Origin: Mesorhizobium sp. YM1C-6-2
Lineage (GTDB): Bacteria > Pseudomonadota > Alphaproteobacteria > Rhizobiales > Rhizobiaceae
Direction of reading: 5' to 3'
Assembly (NCBI RefSeq): GCF_003666685.1
Contig: NZ_RCIZ01000001.1
Span: forward strand, 434,001-498,000
DNA: 64,000 bases
Shown here: piece after piece, positions 42,156 through 51,779 of the stretch
How positions within the stretch are numbered: the stretch's first letter is position 1
How the letters are laid out: each line of letters begins with the position of its first letter
The notes under the pieces: model-generated
What the model was told of the DNA's origin: nothing
What the model saw: the letters and a program-made list of their open reading frames with translations, nothing else
The model's database searches: none
Program-made: the position numbers and the translations under genes

Positions 42156-42917
42156 CTAGGCTGCGGCGGAGATGCCGTCGTCGAAGATCGCCAGGTTGCG
42201 GCCTCGGTTCTTCGCTTCGTACAAATGTTTGTCGGCGGCGCGCATGAGGTCAGAAACATTGGCGCCCGATGCGCACGGCGTGCCGCCGATCGACACCGTC
42301 AGCGGCACGACGTCCCCGTCCGCCGGATGGAAACGGATCGCTTCGACCTCGCAGCGGATACGTTCGGCGACACGCATCGCTTCCTCGTCGCTCGCCCCGG
42401 TCAGGAAGGCGCCGAATTCCTCGCCGCCAATGCGACCGAGCACATCGCCGGCGCGCACCGCGCGCCGCACCGCCGCCGCGATCTCTAGCAGCGCCTTATC
42501 GCCTGTCAGATGGCCGAAATTGTCGTTGATCTTCTTGAAGTGATCGGCGTCGATGATCAGCAGCGCGCCGCGATCGGTCTTGCGGCGCGAGCGGTCGAGC
42601 GCCGCGAAGAAGCTTTCGCGGTTGAACATACCCGTCATGGTGTCGCGGCTCGCCTTCTCTTCCAACCGCCGATGCGCGGCGGCGAGTTCGGCATGCGCCC
42701 GAGCGAGCTGGCGATGGGCGTTGCGCAGCCTCTCGCTTTGCCAGAAAGTGAAGGCACTCGCCGGCCAGGCGATCGCCAGCGGGCAGATCGTGAGCATCAG
42801 CCATGCATTGCCGTCGATCGTACCACCCAGAGCCGACACCACGATCGTCGCAAGCAAGATCGACGCGAGGATCGATGCTATCGCGACCCCCGCGGATTTC
42901 AGAATTATTCGGTTCAT
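42156..42917 (-). CDS. Membrane-anchored diguanylate cyclase (GGDEF domain)
   Basis: The ATG at 42917 gives 253 residues. Two transmembrane helices near the N-terminus (about 8-30 and 35-55) are followed by a short coiled coil (RNAHRQLARAHAELAAAHRRLEEKA) and a GGDEF domain with the active-site variant GGEEF in RIGGEEFGAF. An RxxD inhibitory site (RAGD) lies five residues before it, so product inhibition by c-di-GMP is expected. No EAL domain is present. Its stop is 57 bases from the convergent class III cyclase. Confidence 0.92.
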   Translation of the reverse strand: MNRIILKSAGVAIASILASILLATIVVSALGGTIDGNAWLMLTICPLAIAWPASAFTFWQSERLRNAHRQLARAHAELAAAHRRLEEKASRDTMTGMFNRESFFAALDRSRRKTDRGALLIIDADHFKKINDNFGHLTGDKALLEIAAAVRRAVRAGDVLGRIGGEEFGAFLTGASDEEAMRVAERIRCEVEAIRFHPADGDVVPLTVSIGGTPCASGANVSDLMRAADKHLYEAKNRGRNLAIFDDGISAAA

Positions 42918-43083
42918 GCAGCTATCCCTTACCCCATGTGGGCATGCCAGCACCTGCATGAAAGTCGGCTTTCCAGCTTAGCTAAGATTTTAGGGACCCG
43001 GTATTTTATGGCCTCTGGCACAACGGAAAAATTCCGTTGTGGACATGTCCCCGCTCTGATCCTTTTGTGACATAAGTCTCCTC

Positions 43084-43791
43084 ATGACCGACCTGCCTGA
43101 TCCCGACCGCTTCTCCCACGTCACCGACTGGGTGTTCGATCTCGACAATACGCTCTATCCGCATCACTCGAACCTGTTCTCGCAGATCGACGTGAGGATG
43201 ACAGCCTATGTGTCGGAACTGCTCAGCCTTCCGCGCGAGGAGGCCCGCCAGCTGCAGAAGGAGCTCTATCGCGAATACGGCACGACGCTGGCGGGTCTGA
43301 TGCAGCGGCACGGCATCGACCCGGACGATTTTCTGCAGAAGGTGCATGACATCGACTATTCCTGGCTGGTGCCCGATCCGGCGCTCGGCACGGCAATCCG
43401 GCAGTTGCCGGGTCGCAAATTCATCTTCACCAATGGCGATCGCGGCCACGCGGAGCGAGCCGCGCGGCAGCTCGGCATACTCGACCACTTCGACGATATC
43501 TTCGACATCGTCGCTGCCGGGTTGACGCCGAAACCGGCACGGCAGACCTATGAGCGCTTTGCCGAGCTTTTCGCCGTCATAGGCCCCAAAGCCGTGATGT
43601 TCGAGGATCTCGCGCGCAATCTCTCCGTACCGAAGGCGCTTGGCATGACCACCGTGCTCATCGTGCCAAGGAATTTCGAGCCGACCTTTGCCGAGATCTG
43701 GGAGAAGGACAAGGAATACGAGGACGACGTCGACTTCGTCACCGACGATCTGCCTGGGTTTCTCGACGCCATCGTCCAGGCCGCCGTTTGA
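43084..43791 (+). CDS. HAD-family pyrimidine 5'-nucleotidase (SDT1-like)
   Basis: The 235-residue HAD-superfamily hydrolase has the nucleophile motif D19-L-D21-N-T-L-Y-P, motif II in IFTNGD, the lysine in LTPKPARQTY and motif IV in VMFEDLARN. The DLDNTLYP type with a helical cap fits the pyrimidine 5'-nucleotidase / SDT1 subgroup, which dephosphorylates UMP, CMP or related compounds. Length is normal. The TTG start of the DUF817 gene overlaps its stop codon, so the two are coupled. Confidence 0.9.
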   Translation: MTDLPDPDRFSHVTDWVFDLDNTLYPHHSNLFSQIDVRMTAYVSELLSLPREEARQLQKELYREYGTTLAGLMQRHGIDPDDFLQKVHDIDYSWLVPDPALGTAIRQLPGRKFIFTNGDRGHAERAARQLGILDHFDDIFDIVAAGLTPKPARQTYERFAELFAVIGPKAVMFEDLARNLSVPKALGMTTVLIVPRNFEPTFAEIWEKDKEYEDDVDFVTDDLPGFLDAIVQAAV

Positions 43792-44663
43792 AGCGGTTCA
43801 CATCCGTAGAACAAAGTATCGACCGAGCCGCGCATGGCGTGCTCGACCGCATGCCGGCGCACGGCCTCTCTGGCGCGCTGGTCGAATTCCTGGTGTTCGG
43901 CCTCAAGCAGGGCTGGGCGTGCCTGTTCGGCGGCGCCATGCTCTTCCTCATCATTGCGACGAAATATGCGCCGCCTGAAGCGCTCGGCATCGCGCGCTAC
44001 GATTTCCTGTTCCTCGCCGCGCTGGCGATCCAGGTCGCTATGCTCGCCTTCAAGCTGGAGAAGCCATCGGAAGCAGCGGTCATCCTGATCTTCCATGTCG
44101 TGGGAACCGCCATGGAGATATTCAAGACTTCGGCCGGCTCGTGGATCTATCCGGAGGACTGCTTCTTCCGCATTGCCGGCGTGCCACTTTTCTCCGGCTT
44201 CATGTACGCCTCGGTCGGCTCCTACATCGCGCGCATCTCGCGCATCTTCGACATGCGCTACACCAGCTATCCGCCGCTCTGGACAACCCTGCTTCTGGCC
44301 GCCGCCATCTACATAAACTTCTTCGCCCATCATTTCGTCCTCGACCTGCGCTATGCGCTCTTCGCGGCGACGGCGCTCCTTTATCTGCGCACGGTCGTCC
44401 ATTACCGCGTTTTCCGCTTCCGCCACCGCATGCCGCTGCTTGTCGGCTTCCTGCTGGTGGCCCTGTTCATCTGGTTTGCCGAGAACATCGGCACCTGGTC
44501 GCGGGCCTGGATCTATCCCGGCCAGGCGGACGCCTGGACACCGGTCTCCATCCAGAAGCTCGGCGCCTGGTATCTCCTGATGATCATCTCCTTCGTGCTG
44601 GTGACGCTGGTGCACCGCCCGCAGCCGCTCGATCGCTCGGCAGAAGAAAATGGGTCGCGTTAG
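43788..44663 (+). CDS. DUF817 family integral membrane protein
   Basis: The 291-residue polytopic membrane protein starts at TTG 43788, overlapping the HAD gene's stop. About seven to eight transmembrane helices are visible. The diagnostic segments are EFLVFGLKQGWACLFGGAMLF, EIFKTSAGSWIYPEDCFFRI, GVPLFSGFMYASVGSYI and ENIGTWSRAWIYPGQ. This is the DUF817 family, whose function is unknown. It is convergent with the LOG gene, with stops overlapping by four bases (44660-44663). Confidence 0.88.
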   Translation: MKRFTSVEQSIDRAAHGVLDRMPAHGLSGALVEFLVFGLKQGWACLFGGAMLFLIIATKYAPPEALGIARYDFLFLAALAIQVAMLAFKLEKPSEAAVILIFHVVGTAMEIFKTSAGSWIYPEDCFFRIAGVPLFSGFMYASVGSYIARISRIFDMRYTSYPPLWTTLLLAAAIYINFFAHHFVLDLRYALFAATALLYLRTVVHYRVFRFRHRMPLLVGFLLVALFIWFAENIGTWSRAWIYPGQADAWTPVSIQKLGAWYLLMIISFVLVTLVHRPQPLDRSAEENGSR

Positions 44664-45499
44664 AGATTGTAGAACCGGCTGATGATCGCCCAGGCCTCAT
44701 CGGCCGAATCGACGAAGTCGATGATGTCCTGGTCGCCGGGCGAGATGGTGCCCTGCTCGGCGAGGTAGTCGAGGTCGATCGCCCGATGCCAGAATTCCTT
44801 GCCGAAAAGGACGATCGGCACCCGCTCCATGCGGCCGGTCTGGATCAGCGTCAGCGTCTCGAAGAACTCGTCCATGGTGCCGAAGCCGCCGGGGAACACC
44901 GCAACCGCCTTGGCGCGCATGACGAAGTGCATCTTGCGGATAGCGAAATAGTGGAAATTGAAGCAGAGTTCCGGCGTGACGTAGAGGTTGGGCGCCTGTT
45001 CGTGCGGCAGCACGATGTTAAGCCCGATCGATGGCGCGCCGACATCGTTGGCGCCGCGATTGCCGGCCTCCATGACGCCCGGTCCGCCGCCTGTGACGAC
45101 CACGAACTCGCGGTAGTAGGACGATGCCGAATGCTGCGAGCAGAGCCTGGCGAAGCTGCGCGCCTCCTCGTAGTAGCGGCTGTTCGCCTCCAGGTTTTTC
45201 TTCTGCTCCTCATTCTTGGCCGCCCAGGCATCGCCGCCCGGTTCCGGGATACGTGCGCCGCCAAACAGGATGACCGTCGAGCGTATGCCGCGTTCGGCGA
45301 GGATCATCTCGGGTTTCAGCAGTTCGAGCTGCAGCCTCACCGGCCGCAACTCGCGCTGGGTCATGAACTCCTCGTCGTTCCAGGCCAGCCGGTAGGTCGA
45401 CGACCGCGTCTGCGGCGTCTCCGGCACGCTTCTGGCGCGTTCCAGATCCTCGTCTGAATGCGGTAGCGGCGTCCATCCCGCCTTCTCGGTCGGCTCCAT
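44660..45499 (-). CDS. LOG family (Rossmann-fold, lysine decarboxylase-like) protein
   Basis: The 279-residue protein carries the two LOG motifs: VVTGGGPGVMEAGNRGA and PGGFGTMDEFFE, where the Arg and Glu of the PGGxGTxxE block are preserved. LOG proteins hydrolyse cytokinin nucleotides or other nucleoside monophosphates to free bases. The long N-terminus (about 75 residues before ILFGGARIPEPG) marks the larger bacterial subgroup, for which nucleotide-5'-monophosphate nucleosidase activity is likely. It is divergent from dapD. Confidence 0.92.
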   Translation of the reverse strand: MEPTEKAGWTPLPHSDEDLERARSVPETPQTRSSTYRLAWNDEEFMTQRELRPVRLQLELLKPEMILAERGIRSTVILFGGARIPEPGGDAWAAKNEEQKKNLEANSRYYEEARSFARLCSQHSASSYYREFVVVTGGGPGVMEAGNRGANDVGAPSIGLNIVLPHEQAPNLYVTPELCFNFHYFAIRKMHFVMRAKAVAVFPGGFGTMDEFFETLTLIQTGRMERVPIVLFGKEFWHRAIDLDYLAEQGTISPGDQDIIDFVDSADEAWAIISRFYNL

Positions 45500-45638
45500 C
45501 TATTCCTGCCCGTCCTTTAAGCGCTGTCCCGTAGCGCAGGCGCGATTGACCCTCTCCAAGCCTTGACATAGGGTCCGCGCGATTTCGCCGCCAGCTTAGT
45601 GGCGGCAGACTTAACAGCAGGTTGTAATAGGGGATTCC

Positions 45639-46493
45639 ATGGCGAAGCAGAACCTTTCGCAGCTCGAAAGCGTCGTCGAGAAGGCGTTCGAGGCGCGCGA
45701 CACCGTTTCGACGGGCACGCGCGGCGAGGTCCGCGATGCCGTCGACACGGCGCTTTCGCTGCTCGACAAGGGCGAAGTCAGGGTTGCCGAACGGCAGGAC
45801 GATGGAAGCTGGACGGTCAACCAGTGGCTTAAGAAGGCTGTCCTGCTGTCATTCCGGCTCAATCCCATGGAGATCATCAAGGGCGGGCCGGGCGCCTCCG
45901 TCTGGTGGGACAAGGTCCCGTCGAAATTCGACGGCTGGAGCGGGATCGATTTCGAGCAGGCCGGCTTCCGTGCCGTGCCCTCGGCGGTCGTACGTCGCTC
46001 GGCCTACATAGCCCCCGGGGCCGTTCTGATGCCCTCCTTCGTTAATCTCGGCGCCTATGTCGGCGAGAACACCATGGTCGACACCTGGGCGACCGTCGGC
46101 TCCTGCGCCCAGATCGGCAGGAACGTTCATCTGTCGGGCGGCGTCGGCATTGGCGGCGTGCTGGAGCCGATGCAGGCCGGCCCGACCATCATCGAGGACG
46201 ACTGCTTCATCGGCGCCCGTTCGGAAGTCGTCGAAGGCTGCATCGTGCGCGAGGGTTCCGTCCTCGGCATGGGCGTCTTCATCGGCAAGTCGACCAAGAT
46301 CGTCGACCGCGCTACCGGCAAGATCAGCTATGGCGAGGTGCCACCCTTCTCCGTCGTCGTGGCGGGCGCTTTGCCCGGCAAGCCGATGGGCAATGGCGAG
46401 CCTGGCCCAAGCCTCTATTGCGCCGTCATCGTCAAGAAGGTCGACGCGCAGACCCGTTCCAAGACCTCGATCAACGAGCTTCTGCGGGATTGA
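45639..46493 (+). CDS. dapD: 2,3,4,5-tetrahydropyridine-2,6-dicarboxylate N-succinyltransferase
   Basis: The 284-residue acyltransferase uses succinyl-CoA in the succinylase branch of lysine and meso-diaminopimelate synthesis. The N-terminal helical domain (about 1-100) precedes a left-handed beta-helix of hexapeptide repeats (e.g. [27 protein letters not shown]) containing [31 protein letters not shown]. Length is exactly that of the family. dapE follows after one gene, so the dap steps are clustered. Confidence 0.96.
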   Translation: MAKQNLSQLESVVEKAFEARDTVSTGTRGEVRDAVDTALSLLDKGEVRVAERQDDGSWTVNQWLKKAVLLSFRLNPMEIIKGGPGASVWWDKVPSKFDGWSGIDFEQAGFRAVPSAVVRRSAYIAPGAVLMPSFVNLGAYVGENTMVDTWATVGSCAQIGRNVHLSGGVGIGGVLEPMQAGPTIIEDDCFIGARSEVVEGCIVREGSVLGMGVFIGKSTKIVDRATGKISYGEVPPFSVVVAGALPGKPMGNGEPGPSLYCAVIVKKVDAQTRSKTSINELLRD

Positions 46494-46868
46494 TTGGTGG
46501 AACCGCAACGGCTCCTCTGGCTGTTCTTCAGTTTCTCGGGGCGTATCGACCGCCGGGTCTTCGCGCTGGCGGGGGTGCTCCTCTACCTGATACGGGCCTA
46601 TCCGATCTACCGGATGGTAATGGCGAACGACGATGAGGCGACAATCGCCTTCTGGTTCGGAATTTTCGCCCTGATTTTTGGTGTACTCATCCTGTCGCAT
46701 CTCGCGCTTTGCGCGAAGCGGCTGCATGATTGCGGCTATTCAGGCTGGTGGGGGCTGCTCTTCCTGGTCGCCGACATCTTCTTCTTCCTGCTGCTGTGCC
46801 TGCCGAAGGGGATGCCCGGACCGAACCAATACGGGCCACGCACCAATTCGCCCGGAACGCGGGAATGA
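46494..46868 (+). CDS. DUF805 family small membrane protein
   Basis: The 124-residue protein begins immediately after the dapD stop, at TTG 46494 or the adjacent GTG 46497. It has four hydrophobic segments, and FSFSGRIDRRVFALAGVLLYLI and CAKRLHDCGYSGWWGLLFL match the DUF805 pattern (FxGRxxRxxF and a later KRLHDxGxSGWW). The role of the family is unknown. Its position between dapD and dapE suggests co-transcription rather than a role in lysine synthesis. Confidence 0.85.
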   Translation: MVEPQRLLWLFFSFSGRIDRRVFALAGVLLYLIRAYPIYRMVMANDDEATIAFWFGIFALIFGVLILSHLALCAKRLHDCGYSGWWGLLFLVADIFFFLLLCLPKGMPGPNQYGPRTNSPGTRE

Positions 46869-47051
46869 AGCCGCGATCCACCGGATCGATCCCTGGTTGA
46901 TCTTCGACATCGCCGACACGCTTCGGGGAAAGTAGCGCAGGCGTTTCATTGTTTGAGGCGAATTGAAGCTGCTTCGCCTCTCGGTGCCTGGCCTAGCCCC
47001 CGGCAGCAGTCGGGTCATGACAGAGGGCTCGCATTGAGTTATCCCGGCTCC

Positions 47052-48239
47052 ATGACCCTGCCCATCGATCCCGCCGCGAATCTCGCCGCGCTCATCCGCT
47101 GCCCGTCGGTCACGCCGGCCGAAGGCGGTGCTCTCTCGGCACTGGAGGCGATGTTGAAACCGCTGGGTTTCTCGATCGAACGGCCGGTGTTCCACGAGGA
47201 CGGCACGCCGGACATCGAAAATCTCTACGCCCGCCGCTCGGGCAATGGGCCGCATCTGATGTTTGCCGGCCATACCGACGTCGTCCCGGTTGGCGACGCC
47301 GCCGCATGGACGCATCCGCCATTTTCGGCCGACGTTCGCAATGGCGAGATGTACGGTCGCGGCGCGGTCGATATGAAGGGTGGCATCGCCTGTTTCGTTG
47401 CAGCCGTGGCAAGGCACGTCGCGACCAAGGGCGAGTTCAAGGGCTCGGTTTCGCTGCTCATCACCGGCGACGAGGAGGGACCGGCGATCAACGGCACGGT
47501 GAAGCTGCTCGACTGGGCGGCCGGCAAGGGTGAGAATTGGGATGCGGCGCTGGTCGGCGAGCCGACCAACCCCGACCAACTCGGCGACATGATCAAGATC
47601 GGTCGCCGCGGCTCGATCTCGGGTACGGTCACCGTTCACGGACGGCAGGGCCATGTCGGCTATCCGCACCTGGCTGACAATCCGGTGCGCGGGCTCATGA
47701 CGCTGGCCGATGCACTGCTCGACCCAGTGCTGGATACCGGCACCAAGGATTTCCAGCCGAGCAATCTCGAGATCACCTCGGTCGATGTCGGCAACCCCGC
47801 CGTCAACGTCATCCCGGCCAAGGCTACGGCGACGTTCAATATCCGTTTCAACGATACATGGACGGTCGACACCTTGCAGGCGGAGATCCACAACCGGCTC
47901 GACCGCGCCAGCCGCCGCAGGAAGTATCGCGCCGGATATGAGGAGCCGGTCGCCTTCGACCTTGCCTGGCGCGATCCTCCGAGCGAGGTCTTCCTCACGC
48001 GTGACGACAAGCTGGTCGCCGCGCTTTCGGGCTCCATCCGGGCGGTCACCGGCCGCATGCCGGGCCTGTCGACCTCCGGTGGCACGTCGGACGCCCGTTT
48101 CATCAAGGACTACTGCCCGGTGGTGGAGTTCGGGCTGGTCGGCAAGACCATGCACATGGTCGACGAGCGCGTCGCGCTGGCCGACCTCGAGACGTTGACC
48201 GATATCTACAGCCGCTTCCTCGAGGACTGGTTCGGTTAG
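47052..48239 (+). CDS. dapE: Succinyl-diaminopimelate desuccinylase
   Basis: The ATG at 47052 gives 395 residues, the standard size. It is a di-zinc M20-family amidohydrolase that releases succinate from N-succinyl-LL-diaminopimelate. The metal and catalytic residues are visible as H74 and D76 (FAGHTDVVP), D107 (GAVDMKGG), E141-E142 (TGDEEGPA), and the late His in [19 protein letters not shown] is a DapE hallmark. A longer frame from 46953 has no supporting motif. With dapD it supplies DAP for peptidoglycan and lysine. Confidence 0.95.
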   Translation: MTLPIDPAANLAALIRCPSVTPAEGGALSALEAMLKPLGFSIERPVFHEDGTPDIENLYARRSGNGPHLMFAGHTDVVPVGDAAAWTHPPFSADVRNGEMYGRGAVDMKGGIACFVAAVARHVATKGEFKGSVSLLITGDEEGPAINGTVKLLDWAAGKGENWDAALVGEPTNPDQLGDMIKIGRRGSISGTVTVHGRQGHVGYPHLADNPVRGLMTLADALLDPVLDTGTKDFQPSNLEITSVDVGNPAVNVIPAKATATFNIRFNDTWTVDTLQAEIHNRLDRASRRRKYRAGYEEPVAFDLAWRDPPSEVFLTRDDKLVAALSGSIRAVTGRMPGLSTSGGTSDARFIKDYCPVVEFGLVGKTMHMVDERVALADLETLTDIYSRFLEDWFG

Positions 48240-48246
48240 GTTTGCC

Positions 48247-48858
48247 ATGCCCTCCGCCGAGAACATCCAGCTTTACCTGACCGGTGCCTGGCGCATGATG
48301 ATGGGCAAGGCCGATGGCCTGCGTCTGCTCGACCTCTCCGCCGACGGGTTCTGGAATTCGTTCTTCGCGATCGTCATCGCCCTGCCCGCCCTGATCGTGG
48401 GTTGGGTCGGCGTCGCCAACGAGTTGAATCAGCTGCCAGGAATATTCGGCAGCAAATTGTCGATCGTCGCCCGCCTGGCGGTTATCGACTTCTCGACATG
48501 GGTCCTGCCACTCGTGGCGCTGGCCGTGATCGCTCCGCTGGCAGGCATCGCCGACCGCTTCGTCCATGTCGTCGTGGCGAGCAACTGGGCGTCGGCGCTG
48601 ATCGTCTGGATCATGCTGCCGCCGTCGCTGCTCGGCCTGTTCTGGCCCGGCGCTTCCGATGCGGGCGCGTTCCTGTCGTTCGTCCTCTTCGTCCTGACCA
48701 TGGCGCTCTCCTGGCGGATGACCAATGTCGCGCTCGGCAAGGGACCGGCCGTCGCCACCGCCGTATTCGCCGGCATGTTCCTGGTCTCGCTCATGGTGCT
48801 GTTCATGCTGCAGGGCCTCTTCGGGCTGGCAGCGACACCTCAGGTGCCGGTCGAATAG
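48247..48858 (+). CDS. Multi-pass inner-membrane protein of unknown function
   Basis: The 203-residue protein begins 7 bases after dapE and has five or six hydrophobic segments (about 38-58, 82-102, 112-128, 137-152, 160-178 and 180-195). The N-terminal cytoplasmic-looking part reads MPSAENIQLYLTGAWRMMMGKADG. I do not recognise a named family, though the layout resembles Yip1-type membrane proteins. Tight spacing suggests that it is in the dapD-dapE transcript. It is convergent with truA. Confidence 0.75.
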   Translation: MPSAENIQLYLTGAWRMMMGKADGLRLLDLSADGFWNSFFAIVIALPALIVGWVGVANELNQLPGIFGSKLSIVARLAVIDFSTWVLPLVALAVIAPLAGIADRFVHVVVASNWASALIVWIMLPPSLLGLFWPGASDAGAFLSFVLFVLTMALSWRMTNVALGKGPAVATAVFAGMFLVSLMVLFMLQGLFGLAATPQVPVE

Positions 48859-48867
48859 CCGACCTCG

Positions 48868-49620
48868 TCAAATAGCCGAGTAGTCGACCTTGGTCAGATA
48901 GAGACCTTCCGGCGGCGCGATCCCGGCGCAGGCTGCGCGATCCCTGGCGTCGAGCGCGGCTTTCACGTCTGCAGCAGTCCAGCCGCCCTCGCCGACGCGC
49001 TTCAGTGTGCCGACCATGGAGCGGACCTGGTTGTGCAGGAAGGACCGTGCCGAGGTTTTTACCTCGATCAGGTCGCCGCTCCTCGTCACCTCCAACTTGT
49101 CGAGCGTGCGCAGCGGGCTGTTCGCCTGGCATTGGCTTGAGCGGAAGGTGGTGAAGTCGTGCCTCCCGACAAGCTGTTGCGCCGCCTCGTGCATGGCCTC
49201 GGCATCGAGTCGCGCCGGCACCCACCATGCGCGGTCTTTCTCCAGCGCCGGGTGTGCCCGCCTGTTGAGGATTCGGTAGAGATAGTAGCGCTTCGTCGCC
49301 GAAAAACGCGCGTCGAAATCGTCTGCAATCTTTGCCGCTGCGGTCACCGCGACCGATTCGCCCGCGAGCCTCAGATGTGCGTTGATCGCATCGCGCACCG
49401 TGTCGTCCGGCCAGTGCTTCGCCAGGTCGAGATGCGCGACCTGACCGGTGGCGTGGACGCCGGAATCGGTTCGGCCGGCGCCGCGCAGCGAGATCGTCTC
49501 GCCCGAAAATTTCAGGATTGCCTGCTCAAGCGCCGCCTGCACCGAATGCTGTCCGGCCTGCCGCTGCCATCCGGCATAGGGTGTGCCGTCATATTCGATG
49601 TCGAGGCGATAGCGCGGCAA
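48868..49620 (-). CDS. truA: tRNA pseudouridine(38-40) synthase
   Basis: The 250-residue enzyme modifies the anticodon stem-loop of tRNAs. The catalytic Asp is D52 in GRTDSGVHA. Other family motifs are [29 protein letters not shown] and [16 protein letters not shown]. Length is standard. It follows the GNAT gene by 9 bases on the minus strand, the last gene of the def-fmt-GNAT-truA unit; def-fmt-truA grouping is common in rhizobia. Confidence 0.96.
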   Translation of the reverse strand: MPRYRLDIEYDGTPYAGWQRQAGQHSVQAALEQAILKFSGETISLRGAGRTDSGVHATGQVAHLDLAKHWPDDTVRDAINAHLRLAGESVAVTAAAKIADDFDARFSATKRYYLYRILNRRAHPALEKDRAWWVPARLDAEAMHEAAQQLVGRHDFTTFRSSQCQANSPLRTLDKLEVTRSGDLIEVKTSARSFLHNQVRSMVGTLKRVGEGGWTAADVKAALDARDRAACAGIAPPEGLYLTKVDYSAI

Positions 49621-49629
49621 CGAGACCGC

Positions 49630-50139
49630 CTACGCCGCGAGTTCGGTGCCGAAGGCTGGCGCGTAGAGCAGCTTCCCGCTCTCCGGCGCTTCGTCCCAGG
49701 CAACGGCCTGCAGCGCCTCGCACTGGTAGTCGCTGTCGAAATTGGCCGCGCGCTCATGCGCATAGCCGAAACGGCCGTAATAGGCAGGCTCGCCGAGCAC
49801 GATTGCGAGTTTCTCGCCGGCCTGCTTCAGCCTGACATGGGCTTCGCGGATCAGCGCGCCGCCGATGCCGGTGCCGTGGAAGGAAGGCTCCACCGCCAGC
49901 GGCGCCAGCGCCACGGCAGGAAAGCGGCTGCGGCCATGCTCGACGTAGAGCCGCGAGAACAGGATGTGGCCGACGACATGTCCGTCTTCCTCGGCGACCA
50001 GTTCCAGCACCGTGTCTCCGCTATCGACCAGCGCGTCGACCAGCCCGGCCTCCATTTTCTGGCCGAACGCGTGTTCCTCGACGAGACGGATCGCTTCGCG
50101 GTCCTTCGCCGTGGCGGTCCTGATCGACATCATACTCAT
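49630..50139 (-). CDS. GNAT family N-acetyltransferase
   Basis: The ATG at 50139 overlaps the fmt stop (ATGA) and gives 169 residues. The GNAT core is evident: [11 protein letters not shown] (beta-4), [25 protein letters not shown] with the acetyl-CoA-binding Q/RxxGxG/A-like loop HGTGIG, and [11 protein letters not shown], a motif of the predicted N-acetyltransferase YhbS group. The substrate is unknown. Translational coupling to fmt places it in the def-fmt-truA unit. Upstream open frame to 50427 is within fmt and is a shadow. Confidence 0.9.
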   Translation of the reverse strand: MSMMSIRTATAKDREAIRLVEEHAFGQKMEAGLVDALVDSGDTVLELVAEEDGHVVGHILFSRLYVEHGRSRFPAVALAPLAVEPSFHGTGIGGALIREAHVRLKQAGEKLAIVLGEPAYYGRFGYAHERAANFDSDYQCEALQAVAWDEAPESGKLLYAPAFGTELAA

Positions 50140-51071
50140 GACAGTTTCGTTCCTTTTTCTATCTTCGTGCCGCGAAGGAATTCCTCCACGGCTACGGCCC
50201 GGCCACCGGCCCGCTGCAATTCCGTCAGCCTCACCGCGCCGCTTGCACAGGCGATAGTCAACTGCTCGTCGATCACCTCGCCCGGAGCGCCAGCCCCTTC
50301 CGCAAGCGTCGAGCGCAGCAGCTTCAGCCGTTCCGGCTTGCCGCCGAGCATGATCTCGCACCATGCTCCGGGAAAAGGCGACAGGCCGCGAATGTGGTTG
50401 TGGACGTCGCTTGCTGCAAGCCGCCAATCGACCCGCGTTTCCAACTTGTCGATCTTTTTGGCGTAAATCGCGCCTTCTGTCGGCTGTGGCGTCAGGTCTA
50501 GCGTCCCGGCCTCGAGTTGTTCCAGCGCCTCGACCATCAGGCTCGCCCCCACCTGCATCAGCCGGTCGTGCAACTCGCCCGCGGTTTCGTTAGGTCCGAT
50601 TTTCACTCGCGCGGTCAGCGCGACCGGTCCCGTATCGAGGCCTTCGTCCATCTTCATCACCATCATGCCGGTCTCGTGGTCGCCGGCCATGATTGCCCGC
50701 TGGATGGGAGCAGCGCCGCGCCAACGCGGCAGCAGCGAGGCATGTCCGTTCCAGGCGCCGAGCCGTGTTCCCTGAAGAATCGGCTTCGGCAGCAGCAATC
50801 CATAGGCGACGACGACCGCCGCATCGGCGCCCAACGCCGCGAATGTCTCCTGTTCGGCCGCGCCTTTCAACGAAACCGGCGTCCTGACTTCGATGCCCAG
50901 CCGCTCAGCCTCGCGCTGCACGGGCGAGGGGGTCAATTCCAACCCGCGCCGCCCGGCCGGGCGAGGCGGCTGCGTATAGCACGCCACGACCTCGTGCCCC
51001 GCCTCGGCGATTGAGCGGAGCGTCGGCACGGAAAAATCCGGCGTGCCCATGAAGATGATGCGGAGCGGCAT
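50136..51071 (-). CDS. fmt: Methionyl-tRNA formyltransferase
   Basis: The ATG at 51071 gives 311 residues. The enzyme formylates initiator Met-tRNA. It has the formyl-transferase motif [20 protein letters not shown] (with the catalytic Asn and His) and the Asp in MDEGLDTGP, plus a C-terminal tRNA-binding OB domain. The start [16 protein letters not shown] is the standard N-terminus; the frame extends to 51110 without support. It lies downstream of def, together providing formylation and deformylation of nascent chains. Confidence 0.96.
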   Translation of the reverse strand: MPLRIIFMGTPDFSVPTLRSIAEAGHEVVACYTQPPRPAGRRGLELTPSPVQREAERLGIEVRTPVSLKGAAEQETFAALGADAAVVVAYGLLLPKPILQGTRLGAWNGHASLLPRWRGAAPIQRAIMAGDHETGMMVMKMDEGLDTGPVALTARVKIGPNETAGELHDRLMQVGASLMVEALEQLEAGTLDLTPQPTEGAIYAKKIDKLETRVDWRLAASDVHNHIRGLSPFPGAWCEIMLGGKPERLKLLRSTLAEGAGAPGEVIDEQLTIACASGAVRLTELQRAGGRAVAVEEFLRGTKIEKGTKLS

Positions 51072-51152
51072 TGCTGGTGCGCTGTCCAAACCTGTGAGGT
51101 CTGCGTTCAACCGGCAATGCAGGCCGAGGTCAACCCTGACGCAGGGAAAGCC

Positions 51153-51683
51153 TCAGCCGACCATTTTGGTCGGTTGCCGGTCCTTGGCGAGCTTCTTGAA
51201 CTTCTTCACCACCATGTCCCGCTTCAGCTTGGAGATGTGGTCGATGAAGAGCACGCCGTTCAGGTGGTCGATCTCGTGCTGCAGGCAGGTGGCGAGCAGT
51301 CCTTCCGCCTCGACCTCCTGCTCTTTCCCCTCGCGATCGAGATGGCGGACGCGCACCTTTGCCGGCCGCTCGACCTCCGCATAATAGTCCGGGATCGACA
51401 GGCAGCCTTCCTCGTAGACAGAGCGCTCGTCGCTCTTTTCGAGGATTTCCGGGTTGATGAAGACCTGAGGTGCCGGCTCCTCGCCTTCCTTGGCGAGATC
51501 GATCACCAGCATGCGCAACGGCTCGCCGATCTGGATCGCCGCAAGTCCGATGCCCGGCGCGTCATACATGGTTTCGAACATGTCGTCGGCGAGCTTCAAA
51601 AGCGGGGCGTCGACGCGCTCGACCGGCTTGGACACCAGGCGCAAGACGGGATCGGGAAGGATGACAAGCGGCTTGATCGACAT
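51153..51683 (-). CDS. def: Peptide deformylase
   Basis: The metalloenzyme removes the N-formyl group from nascent proteins. The three motifs are present: [10 protein letters not shown] (motif 1), EGCLSIP with the metal-binding Cys (motif 2) and QHEIDHLNG with two metal-binding His and the catalytic Glu (motif 3). I take the ATG at 51683 ([15 protein letters not shown]), giving 176 residues; GTG 51692 and ATG 51689 are in frame just upstream and AGGTGATG could serve any of them. It is divergent from rmuC. Confidence 0.95.
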   Translation of the reverse strand: MSIKPLVILPDPVLRLVSKPVERVDAPLLKLADDMFETMYDAPGIGLAAIQIGEPLRMLVIDLAKEGEEPAPQVFINPEILEKSDERSVYEEGCLSIPDYYAEVERPAKVRVRHLDREGKEQEVEAEGLLATCLQHEIDHLNGVLFIDHISKLKRDMVVKKFKKLAKDRQPTKMVG

Positions 51684-51779
51684 GGGCATCACCTAAGACC
51701 TCGAAATAGACGCGTCAACATCCGTCATTTGTTCTTGTTTTGATCTGGAATGCCTTGCCGAATCGGGTATGCTTTGGGG

